Of a stretch of 64,000 bases of DNA, positions 17,791-23,967 are shown in pieces (positions within the stretch are counted from its first letter, which is position 1; the number at the start of each line of letters is the position of its first letter). The DNA is from Bacteroidales bacterium. GTDB lineage: Bacteria > Bacteroidota > Bacteroidia > Bacteroidales > P3. The position numbers and the translations under genes are program-made. The stretch covers positions 3,672-67,671 of the forward strand of contig JAEEIS010000026.1 in the NCBI GenBank assembly GCA_016281475.1, written 5' to 3'. Below the pieces are notes generated by a model. That model saw only the letters and a program-made list of their open reading frames with translations. It searched no databases and had not been told where the DNA came from.

Positions 17791-18492
17791 TCACCTAATC
17801 TCTATCCCCGAGAACACGCACTGTCCGGAGATATAGAGCGTATGGGTGTTGTCGGAAATGATGACCTGACGCTTGTCGTCCACTCCGCCAAAAGTAGCGT
17901 TGGCAGTGACCCTAACAAGCAGGTTGCCGGGCGCAAGTATATTCAGTCCCGCAAACTTGCAGTCCACATTCAGCATCACGTCCTCGTTGATGATGGCATT
18001 GCGCAGGTCGAGATGCACCGAGGCAAACGACGCACTCACGTCTGCGCCCTCGAACACCTCGCCGCCAAAACTCAAATTCTGCTCGCCAAAGGCCGCATTT
18101 ACCACACGGATGTTCTTCCCGTCGCGGTTCAGTGTATGGACAGGGGGAGTGCAGGTCTCCTTTTTCTTTTTCGAAGCTATTTTCGACACGGGATTGCCAA
18201 ATATCATCCCCAGTCCCAGCGCGATAACAAGTACCGCCAGTCCTATCTTCCAGAACATGTCCCAGTTGATGACGTTCTGCTCGGCAAGCAGTAGCAGCAC
18301 ACCCACGCCCAACCCGATGGCCGGGCCGGTCTTATCTGAGTGCCCTAATAGTCCGCAGAGCGAAGGGATGATGATGAACATCGTCCACCACCCATCAAAC
18401 AGAACATTGATGTGAAGGCAAATGCACACAATCCACGCGATGCCGATAAGCACCAGCGCCGTTCCCCAAATAACCTTGTTGTTTCGATTCAT
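17791..18492 (-). CDS. LiaF-like transmembrane protein
   Basis: 233 residues. The first ~105 hold four membrane segments (for example VIWGTALVLIGIAWIVCICL) of the LiaI/LiaF-like transmembrane type, and the last ~120 form a soluble beta domain (about residues 119-230) with the 'FGG...' repeats typical of the LiaF C-terminal fold. In Firmicutes, LiaF is a negative regulator of an envelope-stress two-component system; in Bacteroidota such proteins stand alone and their role is unknown. It is monocistronic and divergent from rplU across a 514-base gap. Confidence 0.8.
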   Translation of the reverse strand: MNRNNKVIWGTALVLIGIAWIVCICLHINVLFDGWWTMFIIIPSLCGLLGHSDKTGPAIGLGVGVLLLLAEQNVINWDMFWKIGLAVLVIALGLGMIFGNPVSKIASKKKKETCTPPVHTLNRDGKNIRVVNAAFGEQNLSFGGEVFEGADVSASFASVHLDLRNAIINEDVMLNVDCKFAGLNILAPGNLLVRVTANATFGGVDDKRQVIISDNTHTLYISGQCVFSGIEIR

Positions 18493-18561
18493 ACTATTAT
18501 TTCTTTTAAGTTAGTGAATTAGGCAGATATAGCCTGTCTGCCACATTTCTTTATTCGGCTG

Positions 18562-18569
18562 CAAAATTA
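18562..18569 (-). promoter_or_regulatory. -7 box (TAATTTTG) for the LiaF-like gene
   Basis: Matches TAnnTTTG on the minus strand about 70 bases before the ATG at 18492. A -33 TTTG at 19-21 bases is not present, so only the -7 element supports it. Confidence 0.45.
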
Positions 18570-18690
18570 CACAAAAATCATCACATGAATTAAAAAAAAG
18601 TTTCTCAGCATCCTCCCTATTCCTTGTGGTGCGCGCGTGTTGGCGCGTTGCTCAAAACAGAGTGCCTTTTGGGTTTCTCCGCTATTAATA

Positions 18691-18747
18691 CTTTAGTTAT
18701 ACTTCAGTTATTCTATTATTTTCCGAAAAACAAAAGTATAACTAAAG
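18691..18747. repeat. 14-bp perfect inverted repeat with 29-base loop
   Basis: CTTTAGTTATACTT at 18691-18704 is the exact reverse complement of AAGTATAACTAAAG at 18734-18747. It lies mid-intergenic with no T-run after it, so an operator, a small structured RNA or a remnant element end fits better than a terminator. Confidence 0.75.
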
Positions 18748-18811
18748 GATAAATATAGTATAAATATAGGATATATGTAAAGAGAAGGAGGGGGGTGAGG
18801 TTTGGTTTTTA

Positions 18812-18848
18812 GGGGGTGGGTATGGGCAAAGGGTGGGCGGGAAGTGGG
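18812..18848 (+). other. Candidate G-quadruplex tract, seven G-runs on the plus strand
   Basis: Seven runs of three or more G, separated by spacers of 1-4 bases (T, TAT, CAAA, T, C, AAGT), lie 57-93 bases upstream of the rplU -33 box, on the coding strand of rplU. Confidence 0.65.
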
Positions 18849-18904
18849 TGGTGGAAAATATTGCGGTGATAATCAGAGGGTTGATAAAAAAGTTGCAAAA
18901 AAAC

Positions 18905-18935
18905 TTTGTCAGTTCAAAAAATAGTTGTAATTTTG
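18905..18935 (+). promoter_or_regulatory. Promoter of rplU-rpmA
   Basis: TTTG at 18905-18908, a 19-base spacer and TAATTTTG at 18928-18935 fit the Bacteroidota consensus at every defined position. Start of transcription near 18941 leaves a leader of about 65 bases before rplU. Confidence 0.82.
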
Positions 18936-18942
18936 CAGTCCG

Positions 18943-18969
18943 TTTCGTGGGCAAGGAAAGCCACCGAAA
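18943..18969 (+). promoter_or_regulatory. Hairpin in the rplU mRNA leader
   Basis: TTTCGTGGGC can pair with GCCACCGAAA around an AAGGAAA loop, with one bulge on each side. It would form at the very 5' end of the rplU-rpmA transcript. Ribosomal-protein leaders often carry an autoregulatory binding site, but nothing in the sequence proves that here. Confidence 0.45.
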
Positions 18970-19006
18970 ATGCAGTAAATTATACAATTAAAATATTTTA
19001 AACACA

Positions 19007-19315
19007 ATGTACGCAATCGTAGAAATCGCAGGAAAGCAATTCAAGGTCGCTAAAGATCAGAAGGTCTTCGTGAACCGTCTTCACAACGACGAGGGCAGCG
19101 AGGTTACTTTTGACACCGTGATGCTTAAAGACAATGACGGCAACGTCGAGGTTGGACAACCTTACATTGCCGGTGCAAACGTGAAGGCCACCGTGCTACG
19201 CCACCTGAAGGGTGACAAGGTGTTGGTGTTCAAGAAAATCCGCCGCAAGGGTTATCAGAAGATGAATGGCCATCGCGACTATCTGACTCAGATTAAGATC
19301 GATAGCATTAACTAA
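19007..19315 (+). CDS. rplU: 50S ribosomal protein L21 (bL21)
   Basis: 102 residues, typical for bL21. Starts MYAIVEIAGKQFKVAKDQKV and ends with the conserved 'RRKGYQKMNGHRDYLTQIKI' block that contacts 23S rRNA. It is first of a two-gene unit with rpmA, 32 bases apart, as in most bacteria, and has its own consensus promoter and structured leader. Confidence 0.97.
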   Translation: MYAIVEIAGKQFKVAKDQKVFVNRLHNDEGSEVTFDTVMLKDNDGNVEVGQPYIAGANVKATVLRHLKGDKVLVFKKIRRKGYQKMNGHRDYLTQIKIDSIN

Positions 19316-19347
19316 ATCAATGTAAAACCGTTTAAAAATAGAAAATT

Positions 19348-19611
19348 ATGGCTCACAAAAAAGGTGTCGGTAGTTCCAGTAACGGTCGTGAATCCGAAAG
19401 CAAACGTTTAGGCGTTAAAATTTTTGGCGGTCAGCATTGTATCGCAGGTAACATCATCGTCCGTCAGCGTGGCACCGTCCACAACCCCGGCAAGAATGTT
19501 GGAATGGGCAAGGACCATACGCTGTTTGCTCTTTGCGACGGTGTCGTTAACTTCAAGAGAGGTCGCGAAGACCGCTCGTATGTTTCGGTCATTCCCGAGA
19601 CTGCCGAATAA
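19348..19611 (+). CDS. rpmA: 50S ribosomal protein L27 (bL27)
   Basis: 87 residues. Begins [20 protein letters not shown], so the N terminus is the direct A-H-K-K form without the cleavable leader found in Firmicutes; this tail reaches the peptidyl-transferase centre. '[18 protein letters not shown]' is the conserved core. It ends the rplU unit and is followed by an intrinsic terminator. Confidence 0.97.
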   Translation: MAHKKGVGSSSNGRESESKRLGVKIFGGQHCIAGNIIVRQRGTVHNPGKNVGMGKDHTLFALCDGVVNFKRGREDRSYVSVIPETAE

Positions 19612-19640
19612 GGTTTTGCAACAAACGACTTTAAAATAAG

Positions 19641-19670
19641 GCACATGCCCGTTGGGCGTGTGTCTTTTTT
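19641..19670 (+). terminator. Intrinsic terminator of rplU-rpmA
   Basis: ACATGCCC-GTT-GGGCGTGT forms an 8-bp stem (one G-U) and is followed by TCTTTTTT, about 30 bases after the rpmA stop. Confidence 0.85.
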
Positions 19671-19713
19671 GGCATGAGGTGAAATAAAACGCGACTTTGT
19701 GCGTTATAGTGGT

Positions 19714-20754
19714 ATGAAAGGCAAGAAGCCCTATATGGTAGCAGGTCCGTGCAGCGTGGAGAGCCGCGAGCAGCTGGGCGAGGTGGTACATGCGTTGTCG
19801 CGTGTGCCACAGGTGGATATGGTGCGTTGCGGGGTGTGGAAGCCGAGGACGCATCCGGGTGTGTTTGAGGGCAGGGGCGAGGAGGCGTTGCGCTGGATTG
19901 CGGAGCTGAAGGAGAATTTCCCACAGTTGAGGTTTTGTTGCGAGGTGGCGCGGGCGGAGCATGTGGAGTTGGCGTTGCGCTACGGCATGGAGGGTGTGTG
20001 GATTGGTGCGCGGACGACGGCAAACCCTTTTATGGTGAAGGAGGTGACGGAGGCGTTGCGTGGGAGCAGGGTGACGGTGATGGTGAAGAATGCGCCGAGT
20101 CCCGATGTGCAGCTGTGGATTGGGGCGGTGGAGCGTTGCCGGCAGGTGGGGTTGGAGGATGTTGTGGCGGTGCATCGCGGTTTCGATGTGTTTAGGAACG
20201 GCGGCTATCGCAACAATCCGTTGTGGGAGGTGCCGATAGAGTTGCGCCGACTGGAGCCGGAGTTGCCTATCTTGTGCGACCCCAGCCATATAGCGGGTCG
20301 GCGTGAGCCGATTGCCGCGTTGGTACAGACGGCGATGAACTTGGGTTTCGACGGGCTGATGGTGGAGGTGCATCCCCACCCCGACGAGGCCTATACGGAT
20401 GCAGGACAGCAGATTACGCCAGACGAACTGAGCCGCTTGTTAGAGTCGTTGGTGGTGAAGCAGACCGACAGCACGGTGGCCGACGGCCAGCTGCAGCGGC
20501 TGCGGGAGGAGATAGATGTGCTGGACGGCCAGTTGCTGCAGGTATTGGCGGCGCGGTTGGGTGTGGCTGGCGAGATTGCGAAGGTGAAGGAACGCGGCAA
20601 CCTGGCTGTGTACCAGCCGAAGAGGTGGGAGCAGTTGCTGCAGCAGAGGAGGCTGACGGCAAAGGAGTTGGGGCTTGCGCCCGATTTTGTGGAGGAGATT
20701 TTTGAAAAGATACATGCGGAGAGTGTGAGGGTGCAGCTGGAGTTGAGGGGTTGA
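19714..20754 (+). CDS. Bifunctional DAHP synthase / chorismate mutase
   Basis: 346 residues from ATG 19714; a GTG at 19699 would add five. The first ~245 residues are a type-I (KDO8PS-like) DAHP synthase: GPCSVESREQ, 'KPRTHPG', 'GARTTANPF', 'VKNAPSPD', 'HRGFD' and 'CDPSHIAGRR'. Residues about 255-346 are an AroQ-class chorismate mutase (LREEIDVLDGQLLQVLAARL..VAGEIAKVKE). The fusion joins the first step of the shikimate pathway to the branch step towards Phe/Tyr and allows feedback by prephenate in related enzymes. It follows the rpmA terminator, so it should have its own promoter, which I could not place. Confidence 0.9.
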   Translation: MKGKKPYMVAGPCSVESREQLGEVVHALSRVPQVDMVRCGVWKPRTHPGVFEGRGEEALRWIAELKENFPQLRFCCEVARAEHVELALRYGMEGVWIGARTTANPFMVKEVTEALRGSRVTVMVKNAPSPDVQLWIGAVERCRQVGLEDVVAVHRGFDVFRNGGYRNNPLWEVPIELRRLEPELPILCDPSHIAGRREPIAALVQTAMNLGFDGLMVEVHPHPDEAYTDAGQQITPDELSRLLESLVVKQTDSTVADGQLQRLREEIDVLDGQLLQVLAARLGVAGEIAKVKERGNLAVYQPKRWEQLLQQRRLTAKELGLAPDFVEEIFEKIHAESVRVQLELRG

Positions 20755-20786
20755 GAGTTTTTATACATACCCCGGTCTTGCGGACA

Positions 20787-20802
20787 TCTCTCTAAAGAGA
20801 GG
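20787..20802. repeat. Short perfect hairpin, CTCTCT-AA-AGAGAG
   Basis: The palindrome lies 33 bases after the DAHP synthase stop, between it and the lipoprotein gene. No T-run follows, so termination is uncertain. Confidence 0.4.
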
Positions 20803-20872
20803 ACGACTGACACGCATGAGATTAACGTATCAACGTAACAACATATAGTAAAACCTTTAAAACACAAAATAG

Positions 20873-21436
20873 ATGAAGATTCGTTTTCTTAAATTCAAAG
20901 ACTGGCTGCTGATGGGTGTCATGGGGTTGTTTGGCCTCACGGCGTGCCATACGGCCAAGAAGGTGGCTGAGGAGCCGGTGAAGAACGACAACAAAGACTC
21001 TGTGGAGCAGCCCGTTCCGAGAGGCGGCGAGATGGCACTGATGTATGGTGTGCCGACGATGGACTTTGTGGTGAAGGGCCGTGTCATCAACGAGCAGGGC
21101 AAGCCGGTGAAGGGGATGCAGGTGATATTGGTCAATCAGACCGTGGACATCGCGCCCGACCACATGGATTTGGACAATCCTTTCGTGCAGAGCTATATAG
21201 ATAAGGCTTCGGATACTACAGACGCGCAGGGTGCGTTTGAATGCCATGTGAAGGATGTGCCGACCGACGTGCAGCGCGTGATAGTGCGCGACATCGACGG
21301 CTCGAAGAACGGTAACTATGTGGATCAGATGGTCGACATCGAGTTCACTGAGGCCGACCAGTCGGGCGAGCGCAAGGGCTGGTATGTGGGTCGTCGCACT
21401 AAGGATGTGGACATCACCGTCAGCAAGAAGAAGTAG
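20873..21436 (+). CDS. Putative lipoprotein of the rSAM/lipoprotein system
   Basis: 187 residues with an unusually polar start, a membrane stretch and a lipobox ending LTAC (Cys25). After a low-complexity acidic linker, residues about 65-185 form a transthyretin/carboxypeptidase-regulatory-like beta domain: 'FVVKGRVINEQGKPVKGMQVILVNQ' and 'DTTDAQGAFECHV'. The only other cysteine is in GAFECHV. It lies 16 bases before a radical SAM/SPASM gene. I recognise the pair as the Bacteroidetes 'radical SAM-associated putative lipoprotein' family (TIGR04134-like). The lipoprotein is presumed to be the partner or substrate; its function is unknown. Confidence 0.8.
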   Translation: MKIRFLKFKDWLLMGVMGLFGLTACHTAKKVAEEPVKNDNKDSVEQPVPRGGEMALMYGVPTMDFVVKGRVINEQGKPVKGMQVILVNQTVDIAPDHMDLDNPFVQSYIDKASDTTDAQGAFECHVKDVPTDVQRVIVRDIDGSKNGNYVDQMVDIEFTEADQSGERKGWYVGRRTKDVDITVSKKK

Positions 21437-21452
21437 GTCCAGTTCGGAAACA

Positions 21453-22511
21453 ATGAATCTGAAGCAGGAGGTTTGGCGGCAATACCGTCATAATCAGGCA
21501 CAGCTGCACCCGTTGCGGACGCTCTTTTGGGAGTGTACGCTGCGGTGCAATATGCGCTGCAGGCATTGCGGCAGCGACTGCAAGGTGAGCGCGACCACGC
21601 CCGACATGCCGGCGAAGGATTTCTTCAAGGCGATAGACGACATTACGCCGCATGTGGATCCGCACAAGGTGTTTGTCATCTTCACGGGTGGCGAGGCTCT
21701 GCTGCGCCCCGACATCGATGCCTGCGGGTTGGAATTGTATCGAAGGGGCTTTCCGTGGGGAATGGTGACCAACGGCTACCTGCTGGACGAGAAACGGTTG
21801 GACAGCCTGTTGTCCAGCGGGATGCACTCGATAACCGTGAGCCTCGACGGGCTGGAGGAGGAGCACGACTGGATGCGCCAGATCCGAGGAGGGTTTGAGC
21901 GGGCGAGCAATGCCATCCGCCTGTTGGGACAGACGAAGGATATTTTGTGGGACGTGGTGACTTGTGTCAATCCCCGCAACTACCACCAGTTGGATGCCAT
22001 CAAGGACTATCTGTTGTCGCTGGGGTGTCACCGTTGGCGCATCTTTGCCATCTTCCCTATGGGACGTGCCGCACATGACCCCGAGCTGCAGTTGTCGAAC
22101 GAGCAGTTCACTGGGGTGTTGGACTTTGTGAAGCGGGTGAGAAAGGCAGACGACGGCATGGTTTGCAACTATGCCTGCGAGGGTTACCTGGGCAGCTATG
22201 AGCGGCAGGTGAGGGATGTCTACTACTTTTGCCGCGCAGGCATAGAGGTGGCATCGGTGCTGTGCGACGGCAGCATCTCGGGCTGCACAAGCATCCGCAG
22301 CAACCTGCATCAGGGCAATATCTACAAGGATAACCTGTGGGAGGTGTGGCAGAACGGATTCCAAGCCTATCGCGACCGCAGTTGGGCACGCAAAGGACAA
22401 TGCAAGGACTGCAAGGTGTGGCGTTACTGCGAAGGGAACGGACTGCACCTGTATGACGACGACGGCAACCTGCTGTCGTGCAGCCTGCACCGGATTATTG
22501 GGCAGAAGTAA
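21453..22511 (+). CDS. Radical SAM/SPASM enzyme of the rSAM/lipoprotein system
   Basis: 352 residues from ATG 21453; an open frame extends upstream but only as a shadow of the lipoprotein gene. The [4Fe-4S]-SAM motif CNMRCRHC (Cys32, Cys36, Cys39; CX3CX2C) follows 'PLRTLFWECTLR'. 'FTGGEALLRPD' is the GGE motif. The C terminus has a SPASM-type cysteine cluster (from 'YFCRAGIEVASVLCDGSISGC' to 'GQCKDCKVWRYC'), which binds auxiliary clusters in peptide-modifying enzymes. This fits the TIGR04133-like family, always paired with the lipoprotein. Its 3' end overlaps the convergent aroK gene by 17 bases. Confidence 0.87.
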   Translation: MNLKQEVWRQYRHNQAQLHPLRTLFWECTLRCNMRCRHCGSDCKVSATTPDMPAKDFFKAIDDITPHVDPHKVFVIFTGGEALLRPDIDACGLELYRRGFPWGMVTNGYLLDEKRLDSLLSSGMHSITVSLDGLEEEHDWMRQIRGGFERASNAIRLLGQTKDILWDVVTCVNPRNYHQLDAIKDYLLSLGCHRWRIFAIFPMGRAAHDPELQLSNEQFTGVLDFVKRVRKADDGMVCNYACEGYLGSYERQVRDVYYFCRAGIEVASVLCDGSISGCTSIRSNLHQGNIYKDNLWEVWQNGFQAYRDRSWARKGQCKDCKVWRYCEGNGLHLYDDDGNLLSCSLHRIIGQK

Positions 22512-23001
22512 TCAGCCTTGCCAGTTCGTCGAGGTCGGACTTGTCGGCAGGGAAAATGATTTTGGCTTTTTTGTAATAAGGCAGCCGTTGGTCGAGTTGT
22601 TGCCTGATGAATTGGCTGCGTTCCTCCTCAGACATGCCTGTCAGAACGGGCCGTGGCTTTCTGGATTGCGCCGCGCGGCGCAGGAGGGTTTCGACTGATA
22701 CGTCGAAATAGACCGTGGTGCCGTGAAGGTTCATCCACTGCATGTTGTCGAAGTGGCAGGGGGTGCCGCCACCAGTGGAGATGATGATGTTGTCCTCGTC
22801 GGCAGTGGTGTGCAGGAGCTTTTGTTCCAGTTTGCGGAAGGCCTCTTCGCCATAGCGTTTGAAGAAGATGGGGATGGAGGTGTGGAATTGGAGTTCGAAG
22901 AATTGGTCGAGGTCGAGCCAACGATAGCCCATCTGGACGGCAAGCTTGTGTCCGACGGTGGTCTTTCCACTGTACATGTAGCCTGTGAGATAGATTCGCA
23001 T
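22495..23001 (-). CDS. aroK: Shikimate kinase
   Basis: 168 residues, normal length. P-loop GYMYSGKTTVG near the N terminus, shikimate-binding 'DLDQFFE' (the D.D motif), 'FRKLEQKLL' with the conserved Arg-Glu pair, and 'ISTGGGTPC' (GGG motif). It phosphorylates the 3-hydroxyl of shikimate in the pathway that also uses the DAHP synthase at 19714. It is the last gene of a leftward unit, 4 bases after the DUF4249 stop, and its tail overlaps that of the radical SAM gene on the other strand. Confidence 0.92.
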   Translation of the reverse strand: MRIYLTGYMYSGKTTVGHKLAVQMGYRWLDLDQFFELQFHTSIPIFFKRYGEEAFRKLEQKLLHTTADEDNIIISTGGGTPCHFDNMQWMNLHGTTVYFDVSVETLLRRAAQSRKPRPVLTGMSEEERSQFIRQQLDQRLPYYKKAKIIFPADKSDLDELARLITSAQ

Positions 23002-23005
23002 GGGC

Positions 23006-23965
23006 TTAGCGTTTCTTGGTGTCTTCCTCCAATGGTGGACGGGTGCCGCCGGTGAGGGTGACTAGGGGAAAAGTGCGACGGACATTGGCGGCAAAGATGC
23101 CGAGGGCGCCATTGACGTTGCTGTAGACCTCGGGTGGCTCGGTGAGGAGCTGCAACATGCTGGTGGCGTTGGCGATGTCCTGCAGATAGCGGTAACGTTC
23201 GGGGCTGACGGACTCGATGTCGAGGGTGTATTGGTGGATGTAGGGGACCACCTCGTTGGTGTCGGTCAGGCGGATGAGGGTCAGCGTGGTGTTATGAGTT
23301 TCGCCGTCGAAGTTCTCATCGGAAGTGAGCAGTTGGTTGAAGGGAGAGAACCCTCCCACCGACATGTTGGTGGCAATGAAGGGGTCGATGAGATCCTTGT
23401 CGTTGCAGAGGAAGTAGGTGTTGTAGACGGTGTCGATGGTGTCGTAGCGGTCGAAATAGGGACTGTAGCGGCAGCCGCTGTCGCGTTGGCGCAGGCTGAT
23501 GCAGTAGTAGTCCTTTTGCCCGGGATAGTCGGAGATGTTGAAGTTGACTATCAATAGGTTGAATACGTTGGTGTCGTCGAGGATTGCTAACGGCTGGCTG
23601 ATGCGCGGCATGCATGGCACCACGGTATGGGCAGTGATGTCTTTGCCGTCGGCGTGGATGCGGATGGCGAGGTCGTCGTTTTCCTGAGTGGTGTAGTCAA
23701 AAAAGTAGTTGCAGCGGTCGACGGAGGTGGGGCGATAGTCGGTGCCGTTGACGGTGACGACCATGTCCACACCGCTGATAGGCTGGTTGTTGGTGGAGTC
23801 GAGGAAGAAACGGGTGTGGGCAAAGTAGACGAAGAGCTGCTTCTCGGCAGAGGGGACGGCGTTGAGCACGGGCTTGGATTGTGAGACGGAGGTGTCGAAA
23901 TCGATGATTTTCTCACATGATGTCAGGGTGAGGATGACGAGGAATATGATGACGAATTGTTTCAT
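23006..23965 (-). CDS. DUF4249-family lipoprotein, partner of the TonB receptor
   Basis: 319 residues. The frame is open further upstream, but ATG 23965 gives a proper lipoprotein signal (MKQFVIIFLVILTLTSC, Cys17) and follows the receptor stop by two bases, so I chose it. The body (KPVLNAVPSAEKQLFVYFAHT..., 'YRPTSVDRCNYFFDYT') is the all-beta DUF4249 family, found in Bacteroidota next to TonB-dependent receptors. The pair probably works as an outer-membrane uptake unit, analogous to SusCD, but the ligand is unknown. Confidence 0.82.
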   Translation of the reverse strand: MKQFVIIFLVILTLTSCEKIIDFDTSVSQSKPVLNAVPSAEKQLFVYFAHTRFFLDSTNNQPISGVDMVVTVNGTDYRPTSVDRCNYFFDYTTQENDDLAIRIHADGKDITAHTVVPCMPRISQPLAILDDTNVFNLLIVNFNISDYPGQKDYYCISLRQRDSGCRYSPYFDRYDTIDTVYNTYFLCNDKDLIDPFIATNMSVGGFSPFNQLLTSDENFDGETHNTTLTLIRLTDTNEVVPYIHQYTLDIESVSPERYRYLQDIANATSMLQLLTEPPEVYSNVNGALGIFAANVRRTFPLVTLTGGTRPPLEEDTKKR

Positions 23966-23967
23966 GG

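Larger units (their letters stand above)
18493..19006. other. 514-base intergenic region between the LiaF-like gene and rplU
   Basis: No gene is supported here; the longest frames are Pro/Phe-rich shadows. From left to right it holds a leftward -7 box (18562-18569), a 14-bp perfect inverted repeat (18691-18704 with 18734-18747), a tract of seven G-runs (18812-18848), the rplU promoter (18905-18935) and a leader hairpin (18943-18969). Confidence 0.75.

Noticed and set aside
18742..18987. 81-codon minus-strand frame upstream of rplU
   Set aside because: The Pro-rich middle is the complement of the G-run tract and the frame crosses the rplU promoter, so it is not credible as a gene.
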